Assembly: GCA_009760855.2 (NCBI GenBank)
Contig: WPIO01000002.1
Location: 4,372,001 to 4,436,000 of the forward strand
Reading direction: 5' to 3'
Length of the DNA stretch: 64,000 bases
From: Cristatella mucedo
Taxonomy: Eukaryota; Bryozoa; Phylactolaemata; Cristatellidae
Below the pieces are notes generated by a model that made no database searches, was not told the origin of the DNA, and saw only the letters and a list, made by a program, of their open reading frames with translations. The position numbers were made by a program, and so were the translations under genes. Numbering within the stretch: position 1 is the stretch's first letter; every line of letters begins with the position of its first letter. Positions 34,160 through 45,000 of the stretch are shown piece by piece.

Positions 34160-37100
34160 TCAGTGGTGGAGACAGCTGCGTCGTCGTATCACCCTGCCAT
34201 TGAGGGACTGCACCGGGCGACAGTTGCCTGGCTCGGAGATCAGACCGCCCTCCATCGAATGGAGCTCGGCTAGGCAGCGGTACTGCAATGACGAGCGAGC
34301 TCCGAAATGAAAATCTAAGCAGCAGCTGACGAAAGCGGTCGAGGAGACTAAATGCTACAATGCACCAAGCATAAGTAACCTGCAAATACATCTGCATAAA
34401 TTGCGAACTGCTCTAGCAGGCCTTCGGCGGACGATGCAGCAACTCTTGGCCACAGCGGAGGCTTTTTCTGGCCTTTCTGAGGTCAGCTGCGCTGCTGACA
34501 GTTCTCCGGGGCTCACGCTCTGAGCGCAAGCGTTCGGGCTCGCTGGGACTAGGCCATCGAAACCGCGGTCTCTGGCTGCCTCCTCGAGAGGCGGCCAGCA
34601 CGAAGCGGTCGCGGGTCCAGCAACTAAAGTCACTTCGGCCATTTGTATACATCGGGCGTCATCGCATCCTGCTGACAAGTCGGGATCTTTCTTTCGAGCT
34701 GTCTTTCTCAGAGAACTGGACCCTGCAACGCCCGCCCACTTGACTTGTGCCTCACTACCCAACAGTTTCCCATACTGCTCGACATGCAGAGTCGAGTGCA
34801 TATTATTAATCCGAGAGACGACGGCGGTCGCTGCTCGGACTGCTCGACACGCCCTCTTCGCTGCAATCGTCTAGTGCTAAGAAACACACCGTCCAAGCAA
34901 TCGCTGCTCAGTAGACTCATGCTTTCTATTTAGTGACCAATGCTGACATTTTATTAGAGCACCTTCATGCTCATTTTTAATGAGAATTTAATAAAAAAAA
35001 TTACAACTTACAGTGATAAATCTCGGTAAGCTATGCAAAATACGGCACCCACAGGAATACTGGCAAGTCTATTGACGACAGGGTGTGCCACTTGCTTTTA
35101 AAGCTCCCACGGCAATTCGTTCTATTAAGTGTGTTTTATTTACGATAATAATCATACTTTATCTCATGTTTGCGGTTTTTATAAGACCGTGTGAGCTCGT
35201 GAACCATTCTGCTAATTCGTGTCAATTGTGCACCATTCGAAAGTCGTTGGAACTAACAGTCTGCCTTCGATGTACGAGTAAACCTTTACGAAATTTTCCA
35301 ACATAGCCAGTGTGTCGGCGAGAACTGGTTTGATATGGTACCTAAGACGCTCACCAGACAAGCCTGGCTACTGAGTTTTGAACTAGCTGTGAGCTTGTTA
35401 CTGCATTGGCGGGAGGACCTGCAAGTAGTGGATTAGAGGAGTCTAGATGGGCTGTCACATATGCGTAGGCCGGCTTGGCTTTGGTATCCTGATATGAACA
35501 AGCTCAGGTTTTTGCCGTATCAGGTATGTAGAAGTAGGCATGCTTGACTTCGGAGCGGTCGCAGTCGTCTAGTTAGATGGAATGATGTAAGAGGAATCTC
35601 GGATTACGTGAAAAGAAAACTGAAAGATATGCCGGTTGTTCCAATAATGAGGGTTATGCTTTTCATTTCCTGATTGACATTTGATTTTCTCATAATTGGT
35701 AATTTGGTTTTATTGTCTTTTAATTTGAGTAGGATTGCTGTAATCCACGTGGGAATGTCTGCAATGCATATTGCAAGATAGTTGAAACTGGTTGAGGTGT
35801 CGAAAGGCAGGAATAGATCAAAGCACAAAAAACAGCTAGTTTCGTCTGAATAAATATGAAAATCCACTGTTCTTGGCGATCACGTAGGGAATACGGAGAG
35901 AATAAATTTGGAAATTAAGCATACCTAGAAAAGACACCTCAGTTACCTCTTACTCAATAAGATGACCATAGGCCACTGATGTTTACCCTTTGACAGCTCC
36001 GCTGGTATATGACCGAAACTACTTAAAGAAAAACAAAGTAAATCACAGCTGATCTAACATTAAAATAGCGGCAGGGTTACCGTAAATATAAGCGCCGCCG
36101 CTTACTGTGCGAAATAAAGGGTTGCCTGCTGTATGACTCTAACCCTGCATATCTGGGTCAGAAAATGCGACTACCTTACCCCCGGGCTTAGAAGCAACCA
36201 CTGCTGTGTAGTGCCGTGATGCCAAGCAAGATGAAAGGTGTTAAAAAAAATTGACGCAATTGTATGACAAGCTACAGATAGATTGAGTTCAGCTAGTAGA
36301 AAAGCTCGACCTAAGTCAGCAATCTTGGAAAGGAACACTCGCAGCAGTGTTGCCCGAGGAATGCTTTGCTCCAAAACCTAACTGGAACATACTTAATAGG
36401 CTTGACCGTGTGATACAAGAGTTTAGCTGATCTAGCACAACTCGTTTCAGTGTGTCTGAGAGGAGCGGCAATAGAGAGAGACTCTATGGAAGTTTATGAA
36501 GATTTCTAAGGTCTAGAGTCGACTCTTAATGATTGGCCGATCAACGACTACTGTTCGCTCTGCTTTGCCGTGCTTACGTGCGTCGAATACTCATTAAAAC
36601 TTTTCTCCACTCTGCCTCCATGTGGTTATTCGAAGCAGTCCAATCCACGGCTGCCATACCTTGGAGTGCGGATTTGAAATGCGGCCGGGTCTGCGTTTGC
36701 TGGAGACTCAATAATAATAATAACAATAATGCACTTGATAAAGTGCCTTCGGAGAACTCAATCTCTTTTTAGGCACTTTACATTTGCGGCAAAGGTAAAC
36801 ACGATTGAATGGTGAGCAATATCATGTTTGATAAGCAACACGAATAACATGGTTAGGGGTGACATGCACAGGGTCAGCATGCAAGTGTGGTTAGTGGCAG
36901 AATGCACAGTGTCAGCACGCATACGCACATGAAGGACAAATCACGGGGACCCACTAAATGCTGTCCTAAATAGGTGTGTTGTTAAGTTCTTTTTAAATGT
37001 AGTCAAGTCAGGGGATGTTCGGACGCAAGTCGGGAGTGAGTTCAAGGATTTGGGAGCATACGAACTAAATGCATGGTCTCCAAAGGACTTAAAGTTTGTA

Positions 37101-40100
37101 CGAGGCATTGGTAAACTGTTGGATTCCAAAAAGCGGGTGGTACGATGCTTGGCCTGGTAGGGGAATAGATCTGAGAGATAGGCTGGAGCCAAAGAATGAA
37201 GTGACCTAAAAGTGATAATCAATGCTACTAAAGGCTTTAGCCATTTCTGTTGACCAGAAGCAAAGCCCAATACTCGATTGCTCTGGAGACAGAGCTGGTA
37301 AAGAATGGGCATAAATTGTATGCTGGATTATTGTGCAAATGAGCCGGCCTGCTTGTATGAAAAGCTTTAGCATATGAGCTGTAGTTGATTGTTCCCCATC
37401 CGTTGGGATTATGGCTGGTAGGGCTGCTGCAGGGTTCGGTTTCCCGATCTTTTTGCTCCGCTGAAATTCTTCCTCTAGTACTTTCTGTCTCATTTATTGC
37501 CGTACGCTGCAGAATGCAAGCGATCGGGCAGAGGTAGTAAATGCAACTACCTGCTCTTCGCACGGGCGTGCTAATTGTCAGTTTGTTTAGCTTCGGTAAT
37601 TCGCCGCCACCGAGCTCTAACCGTCATGATTCATTCGCGAGTCCTACCAGCCTTAATCCCAACGGATGGGGAACAATGAGCTGCAGCTCATATGCTAGAG
37701 CTTTTTATACAAGCAGGCCGGCTCATTTGCACGATCATCCAGCATACAATTTATCCCCATTCTTTATCTGCTCTGTCTGCAGAGCAACAGCAATGGCTAA
37801 AGCCTCTAGTAGCATTGATTATTGAGTCCCCAGCAAGCGCAGACGTGGCCACACATCAAGCCCGCACTCCAAGCTATGGCAGCCGTGGACTGGACTGCTT
37901 CGAATAACCACATGGAGGCAGATCGGAGAAAAGCCTCTAATGCGTATTCGAAGCAAGTAAGCATGCCAAAACAGAGCTAACACCACGTCTACTTAGGTGC
38001 ATGGTCTGTGTAATTTCGGGTAGGTGCGATTCTCAAAAGTAGTGAATATGCGTTCCTGTCATTATCTAACGATCTAGGCTAGCATACTGTTTATAAAAAT
38101 GTTCCTGGAGCTTTTCATGAACCGTAGATATGTAGTTAGCATAATCACAAGATAGACTAGGGGGTTCAATATGAGCTTTTGAAGAAACAGTTCGCAGCAA
38201 AGTGAACTGCTCCTATAAGCGGTGTGTACGGTCATCTGCTCCGGACATACACCAAGGAGAACCCCTTACCGCAGCATGGCTGATTGTGATCGGTTGACAA
38301 AGTACGAGCCAGCACACGACTTCGCTGCATGGCGGAGTAGTGAGTGACCCTCCATACGTGAAGTAGTCTTGCTTAGAATTGAGACCGTACTGGGAAGGAT
38401 CTACACCAATGCTGAGCGTCATGCCTGCTCATAAAAAAGCGCCAAGGCACTGAAGACTCATTGGTCTAGAGTAGCCAGATCCAACGTATCGAGCATGTTG
38501 TGTACGCACCAACTTCCTTAGTATGACTGAAATGTCGTATGTCCTTATCGAATATGGCATGACCCATACCCGGTACCTCGCCGACATCGAGCAATGCTCC
38601 GACGACCGCCACACCGTCTGCGTGCTTCACTGCAGCTGCCAGGCTGCCATATTGGGTTTTATAGTGTACAAAGTGTACCTAGCACAGAGAGAACCCACGT
38701 CCAAAAAAGCAGCCAAATATGCACGAGTGAGCGTGCGATAGAGAGAGCGAGCGAGGGAGAAAGAGAGAGAGAGAGAGAGAGAGAGAAGGCAAGAGATCGT
38801 GAGAAAATCCCTTTATTCTAAGACCTTTGAAGGAATTAGATTCCGAAAAAGAAATAAAAGAGTGTGGGCATCATGCAAGTCCATGCGACAGCTGCTATGC
38901 AATCAGTTAACAAACATGAAGGCAGCACCTCACGATCCACGGCCAAGCGTGCTCCAATGGGAATGAACTGAGTTGGGGAAATTTTCAAGGAAAAGGAAAG
39001 CGAAAGCGAAGCGAAAGGCCCGCGACGCTATCAGCTATCAGCACTAGCTGACGCTTTCTAGCAGCGCTTGCCAAGGGCGCCTCACGCACGAGCACGATGA
39101 TTACGCACCTCGGCAGGGTAGCGCTTGCCGTTCAGCGCGTGCTCGGAGCCGTCCTTTCCGGGTTCTGAGAAGTGAAAGTGAAACTGGGCGAGCTCGTGGT
39201 CGCGTCCAAGAGGGCCACCTCTTATGAAGTGAGTCGCCTGTGTCAAGTTGCATTTCGGAAGCAAACCTGGCAAGATGGAGGCGCTAGAGCGTGCGACCTG
39301 TGCAGCGGCGCCGAACCTGAGCACTCGCTGCAGCAGTCGACGGGATGCCTAGGCTACGTACGCAAAGCGGCTGAGACGAATGGTCCGTCCACGCTAACAA
39401 GGCACGTTGTGCAATATCGCAAGACCGCGCCGCGACCGCTGCGAGCTAGTACCGAAAGCTTAAGGTAACGTACCGTCGTTGACAAATTCCGCTGAGTGGT
39501 CACGACGATAGTCGAAAGTTATCGCCGCAAGGTCAGCATCCTGTACGACGCTCTCGTCAGAAATGTCAACCGGTGACTGTCTTGCTCCACTCTTGCTAGC
39601 GTGCCACGATGTGTGCAAATCGTGCCAGTGGTTATGACCTAGAAGGTTGGTGAGTTGAGGAACGTGCCTATTGCTCCCCATTAGCAGCAGAGGCATGGGT
39701 TTAACTTCCACAACTAACGAGGCATGGCATTTTTTATCGAAGGCAGCAACAAAGACTGTGCCAGAGACTGCAACCTACCAACGTCATGCTTTGAAAGACT
39801 CAGATGTTCAGATGCTAGCCCTTGTCGTTGGCATTTAGTTTTGACTACTCACTGGCTTATGAAAGACACGTCCTTCCTGAGGTGGAGGGAGACGATAGTT
39901 GGTGAAAGACGAAGGAGGTGAATAATATGGGTCACACCTTCACACTGTGCAACCCATGCGTCTGCTCAGCCTTAGTCAGCAGTCATCACATGAAAAGATC
40001 TCATTAGATCAGCAGAGTAGATTGCATGAAGCAAGCTTACATGGGCTTTACTGTCATGTCCGTGAATACATTTCATACTTGTGAATTTTATGAAGCCAGG

Positions 40101-41507
40101 TTGTCCGATTTGTAAGTAGCCTGTACCTTAGAAAGCATCCTTGAACGCCCATACGAAATGCAGCAGCAGCAAGGAGGACTGCACGTCCCCTTGCTGCTGC
40201 TGCATTTCCTTTAACACTGTTGCGGTGGTCAATTACTTAGGGGTTCCCCTGGGAGTAAAACCAAGAGTCGTAACAAAAGGACATCTTATTCGTAGCGGCG
40301 AAGCCTGCACGCTCATAAAAGGCACAGCATTCCAGGAAACAAGTTGGACAGTCCATGGCGTCCTGGTGCGCCATTTCTCAGCTCAGCTTCGCTCACATCT
40401 CGAAACAATACTCAGCCTCACTCCCGGCCCACTCCCAATCATATCGGCATCTGGCAATCAACAACGTTCACATCTTCATAAGTTGGCCAAACTACTCAGG
40501 ACAGGGAAGCAGAAAATCTCCCCGACTGGTGGCCGGTCACCAGGCGATGGGGGTCGGTTTTCTGCATTTGCAAGTCGCTGCAGACGTTTTGTAGTTTTCC
40601 ATCCAGTGGTCCATCTAGTTCACAGCCATTGGTCTAGTAAAGAGCCAGCAGGCCCAGGCTCCCTTGACCGACCCCTGTAGGGGCGCGTCGGGTGGTTAAA
40701 CGGCTCGTCAGCATACTCACTAGCCTTCCTTCGATCGGCTGCCCAGACAAAGTCTGCGCTTGGCCCCCTTGGCTTAATTCAGAAATGCCCATGCATGCGA
40801 CCCATTATTTATTTCCATTGCCATTCCAAACTCGCATTCATTTTCAGCAGTCTGCATCATTCGCGTTAATAAAGATTAGGTGATGTGGCATCGCATCGAG
40901 ATAATTTACTAGACCTATCGGTCAATGGCATAGGACAGACTAGACCATACAGATGTAAGACACGAGCGCCATCCGGATTTAGCCGCAACAGCTTCAAGTT
41001 CGAACACGGGCAGTCTAAAAATAAAGGTGTATAGCCCAGATTTAGCGACTGAGCAACTTCTAAGGAACACACTTGAGCAATTGTCTGACCACTGGCTACT
41101 GAATAACTGAATAGCGGAGGAAACAGCTAGCAAGATGATTATGTCGAATCCAACGGCGGAGCTGAGTGTATGCTGAGCGTTGCTAGGGCAATTGTGGCCA
41201 CTATAAAGCGACTATGTCGTCATTTTAAAGGCTTAAGCAAACACCGATACTGCGAAATAGTAGGGCCCCGAGCCAAAAGGAAGGCATGAGAATGCCCTGA
41301 AAACAATCGGAAGCGTCGGCCTGGCTGACCTCTAACCTACGCGACCTACGCTCGCTCACAGCATTACAGCGAAAGCCATTACTGGCCTCGGTGGTGAGAT
41401 CGGTAGCTGTACGCCACCTGATGCTCAGGAGCTTGATGCAGCAAACCGAAGCCCACTTTCTTCTTGATGGCACCGCTCAACGGGTGAGTAGCAGCTACGC
41501 CACTCAT
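34160..41507 (-). CDS. CA-C: alpha-class carbonic anhydrase, six exons, intact frame
   Basis: Paralog of CA-B with the same exon plan. Exons (minus): 41507-41387, 39638-39474, 39266-39109, 38678-38510, 38424-38270, 34282-34160. They sum to 891 nt (296 aa plus TGA). The four middle exons have exactly the CA-B lengths (165, 158, 169, 155). Zinc ligands are in AQFHFHFS (exon 3) and VHFVHY (exon 4), and [10 protein letters not shown] (exon 5) is the canonical substrate-pocket motif. Oddities: the exon 1 donor would be GC rather than GT, the usually conserved Trp of NWRP is Cys (NCRP), and the last intron is about 4 kb and holds a large inverted repeat and a LINE-A insertion. No signal peptide is seen. 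The frame is open, but the donor and NCRP changes leave activity uncertain. Confidence 0.78.
34283..36552 (-). other. CA-C intron 5, distal part
   Basis: Apart from the LINE RT fragment at 35.6-35.87 kb, nothing was recognised. A 148-codon minus frame at 34355-34801 has no motif or splice support. Confidence 0.45.
35600..35870 (-). mobile_element. LINE reverse-transcriptase fragment
   Basis: Minus-strand open stretch. It starts FHIYSDET, a mutated YADD box, and runs through [20 protein letters not shown], the region after the catalytic box in LINE-A-like elements. It is more diverged than other copies and lies in the last CA-C intron. Confidence 0.65.
36553..37983. repeat. large inverted repeat interrupted by LINE-A
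   Basis: Left arm 36553-36711 plus 37211-37420; right arm about 37645-37983, its reverse complement. Shared anchors include GCCTCCATGTGGTTATTCGA, GAGCCGGCCTGC and CCCCATCCGTTGGGATTA, each present in both orientations. A LINE-A sits in the left arm at 36711-37215, where the right arm has an uninterrupted site. The spacer is about 225 bases. The whole lies in the last CA-C intron. Confidence 0.85.
36711..37215 (-). mobile_element. LINE-A 3' copy in an inverted-repeat arm
   Basis: 5'-truncated minus-strand copy. It encodes [17 protein letters not shown] through [15 protein letters not shown] to FSGSP and a stop, then 3' UTR, hairpin and (ATT)n tail. Compared with the intact right arm (GACTCAATAATCAATGCT), flanking ATAAT is present on both sides, consistent with a short target-site duplication. 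Confidence 0.85.
38741..38790 (+). repeat. (GA)n microsatellite, imperfect
   Basis: GA dinucleotides with a few interruptions, in a CA-C intron. Confidence 0.9.
40155..40208. repeat. perfect CAG/CTG-based hairpin
   Basis: GAAATGCAGCAGCAGCAAGG (40155-40174) is exactly reverse-complemented at 40189-40208. Inside, GGAC/GTCC extends the stem past one bulged A, leaving a 5-base loop. It lies in the first CA-C intron. Confidence 0.9.
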
Positions 41508-41582
41508 CTTCAGGAGTGAAGTGTCCGCCGGCGGCACGAGCAGGAAACTGTCGCATCGAAGGCAAGGCGGGCTGTCTCCATG

Positions 41583-41635
41583 AGTGGGCGGGTCCGATCA
41601 GCTGCCAGCGAATCATTCGAGTATCCAATCAGAAA
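41583..41635 (-). promoter_or_regulatory. CA-C proximal promoter block (inverted CCAAT plus GC box)
   Basis: TCCAATCAGAAA at 41624-41635 and AGTGGGCGGG at 41583-41592 lie about 117 and 76 nt upstream of the CA-C ATG. They are the counterparts of the CA-B block. No TATA box is visible here. Confidence 0.5.
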
Positions 41636-41639
41636 GCGA

Positions 41640-42003
41640 ATAGTGGTCAAGCTTCCCGAGAAGCACGGAAGCAGGTATCCAGCCTCATCTCAGTTTTGGG
41701 GCGGTCGGGCTAATCTGCTTGAGGATGTGGACTTGAATGGTGATTACTGCCATCTATTCTCTCCACCTACCCCACTGGCCAAGGCGGATTACTGAGTTAC
41801 TCAGCCTGCAGATCAGTCAGCACGCCAACGAGTAGCGACCACTGACCATCTACCTCGTTGTCTGTCCAGCTGCCCTTTCAGGTTAACTGAGCAGGTTTAG
41901 TAAGCCGGCCGGCTTGTGGATGCATAACGGGTTAGCCACACATGCCCGCATGATTTATCACAACCATAAGCTCGTCTGGGTCAAGGCAAATAATACCCCC
42001 CCC

Positions 42004-42096
<93 letters not shown>

Positions 42097-42744
42097 GCTA
42101 GAGCTAAGCGGACCATTTCTTTGACTTGTTGTACGCCTGATCAGAACTCTTTTTTTCTACGGTGGTGATAAACAGTCTGGCACCTGAAACTACTCTTAAC
42201 AACACACACGTGCTCCGCCAAAAATACCAGCAGGCAAGCGGGAGCTTCGCTAAAACTTTGCTGTAAAAGTTGAACGATTGCTAGGAGAGCTCTGCAACTT
42301 GAGCTAGTTAAAGACCAGCACTCGGTGCGGCGTTCTGATGATCTACAAAGTATTAGGGAGTAGCAATTCTTTTAATCACATCGCATTTGAGAAACTTGGC
42401 ATAAACTTCGTGGCCTCGGTTTTCGCACCTCGCTGGTAACCGCCTTGCCTGCCCTGCCCCAAATGCAACGCTTCCACGGCGAGCCGGGCTGATGTGGATG
42501 TGTTTAGCTGGTAGGCAACAATTTACTTTCAGCAACACTCGAACCAGCAATCGGTTTACAGCAATCACTAACACTAACCACAAGCCAACTGGACTCCCAC
42601 GACGCGATTTATATGGACTTATACAGGGGAATACACTTTCATCTGACACTGCGGACTGTTATCAGCATTTTTTGGAGTACCTTAAGTTTACCAATGGCTC
42701 GATGTATACCACATTTACTTCGGGGAAAGCATAGATAAAAATAC
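41640..42744. other. CA-C upstream region
   Basis: Beyond the promoter block only the C/CT simple repeat is recognised. Confidence 0.4.
41997..42093 (+). repeat. poly(C) followed by (CT)n microsatellite
   Basis: About 10 C, then some 43 CT units. Confidence 0.97.
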
Positions 42745-43345
42745 AGTACTACTATTAATAAATGTGCATAGTGCCCTCTAGAAACTTAATTTCTCTCTAG
42801 GCACTTTACATATGCTGCAAAGGAAGCATGTTCGAATGGCTAGCGGTGGCATGGTTAATGTCAACAAGCATAACGTGGTTAGAAGTGACATGTGCAGGCT
42901 CAGCACCCATAAGCCCGCAAAGAACTAACCACGTGAACCCACTAAATGCTGTTATAAGTAAGTGCTTCTTTTGAAATGTCGCCCGGCCAGCGGATATCTC
43001 GACGTCAGTCGAGAGTAAGTCCCAGGCTTTGGGAGAAGACGAACCAAAGGCATGGTTTTCAAAATATTTGAGAGCCTGGTGGAAGAGTAAATCTGATAGG
43101 TTGGCTGGAGCGAAAGAATGAAAGGACCTAAAAGTGAGTGACAAAACCTTAAGGTCGATGCACTGCTTGACAGTGAGCCAGTGCAGATTCTGAAGTGGTG
43201 TGCTGTGGCAACTGTGACGTTCACGACAGATAAGTATAGCTGATGAACTTTGCATCAATGGTAAACGCCTGATTGCACATGCCAGTAGACCAGTTAACAG
43301 TGAATTACAGAAGTCGAAACGAGATGTCTTAAATGCATGCAACTA
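42745..43345 (-). mobile_element. LINE-A 3' copy
   Basis: Minus strand. Starts within HAFKTSRFDFCNSLLTGLLA, then LSLTFRSFHSFAPANLSDLL, a small deletion, SSSPKAWDLLST, FSGF, and the 3' UTR, hairpin and short AT-rich end. 5' truncated and frameshifted. Confidence 0.8.
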
Positions 43346-44409
43346 CTGGCCGTGCAAGCAAACCTTATGCAAAAATTTGGTGCTGACAATGAGTTCATAA
43401 ATGAGAAACATAAAAGTAAAGTCACTGGATTTAATGGCTTCACTACTTCGACTCAAGCAAAAACAATGCAAATTCAAAAAACGCAGTGAATTTCCCAGGC
43501 GCTGGAAACACACTAACGATTACACTGGCAATGCTGGATAACTTAATGCCATTTCTGAGCAAAATAATATAAGCCTTGGCTGCAGCTGCTGCCAGGTCAG
43601 ATGAGAGAATAAAGCAGAGCAAACCGGCATAGCGGCCATAATTGATGGAGCATGTGCAGTCAACCTACCTTCCAAACTTACGGGTTATTCTGCGACAGTT
43701 TCTCAGATCATCATGTCAAAGCATCATAGCCATGGGCATGGGGACAACAGGCTGCTTTAACTCCTAGTGGAAAGCACCTTCGTCAGCTGCTACCAGGCTT
43801 CTGGGGGCTGGTCATTGGGTGATAAAGGCTAGCAGAAACTTGCAACGTCCTTCTCTTAAAATGAACCTGATGACTTATACGTGCCAGTTGGTAAGCAGAA
43901 ACCCGCTGTATGATTGGAACTGCTCAGCTGGCGGGGTGACTTTAAGGATGGGCTCGTGTAGCAAGACGGCAATGGCGTTGTTAGGTCTTGCATTCCTTCT
44001 GGAGGGGACCAACAGTCATTGTCGTTCGCCAAGTTAGGACGGAACAAAGCGATACACAGGCAGGGTCTCTCGTGACGTCAAATGTCCAATTCGTGTGAAG
44101 AGGCATAACCGCTAGTATACACGCTCTTTTTAGCACGTTAGACCATGAGTGGCGCGGCCGCATGACCTGTTTCTTTTCCGCCTGTATGAGCTGGCAAAAT
44201 TGACCCTAAAAGTTGCGAGCAAAAGTCCGGAATTTCATCCACTCCCACAAAGATTCTTCTTCAAAAAATCCCATCACAATGAAACGTTATTTGTATGACG
44301 CCTCGGCTTGGATGGTGCTGCCGCTTGGCTTGTATTCAGGCATATCGGTCCGGCTAGACACTTTAGCCCTCGCGCGTTGCCCGCGCGGTCAACTGGCTAA
44401 CGGCGTTTC
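43346..44409. other. no recognised feature
   Basis: Short open frames only. Confidence 0.45.
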
Positions 44410-45000
44410 GATCCGCAGCTGCCACGTCACACGTCACTTCTCGCCGACCTGCACTGGCTCCCAGTCAAGCAACGCGTCGACTTCAAGGTTTTGTCACTCA
44501 CTTTCAGGTCCCTTTATTCTTTGGCTCCAGCCTACCTATCAGATCTACTGCGCCGCCAGCCTAAACATCGTACCGCCCGCTTTTCGGAAACTAACTGTTT
44601 ACCTACACCTCTTACAAACCTCAAATCCTTTGGAGACCGTGCCTCTAGTTCGTACGCTCCCAATGCCTGGAACTCGCTCCCGACTTGCGTCACGACATCT
44701 CCCGACTTGACCACATTAAAAAGAAACTAAAAACGCATCTATTTATCACAGCATTTAGTGGGTCCCTGTGATTCATCCTTTATGTGCTAATGCATACTGA
44801 CACTGTGCATGCTGCCACTAACCATACTTGCATGCTGACCCTGTGCTTGTCCCCCTAGCCTTCCTATTCGTTTTGTTTATTGAGCGTGCTACCAATAACC
44901 ATTCGATTCTTGCTTCCTTTGCAGCAAATGTAAAGCGCCTAGAAAGAGGCCGAGTTCTCTGAGGGCGCTGTATCAAATGTATTATTATTATTATTATTAT
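44410..45000 (+). mobile_element. LINE-A 3' copy
   Basis: Starts at the CHVTRHFSPTCTGSQ region and shifts frame to [38 protein letters not shown], then 3' UTR, a well-preserved hairpin (AAAGCGCCTAGAAAGAGGCC ... GAGGGCGCTG) and (ATT)n. 5' truncated. Confidence 0.82.

Noticed and set aside
40141-40680. 179-codon plus-strand open frame, the longest outside low-complexity sequence apart from overlapping frames at 21 kb
   Set aside because: It crosses the 40155-40208 hairpin, shows no motif or splice support and lies in a CA-C intron on the opposite strand.
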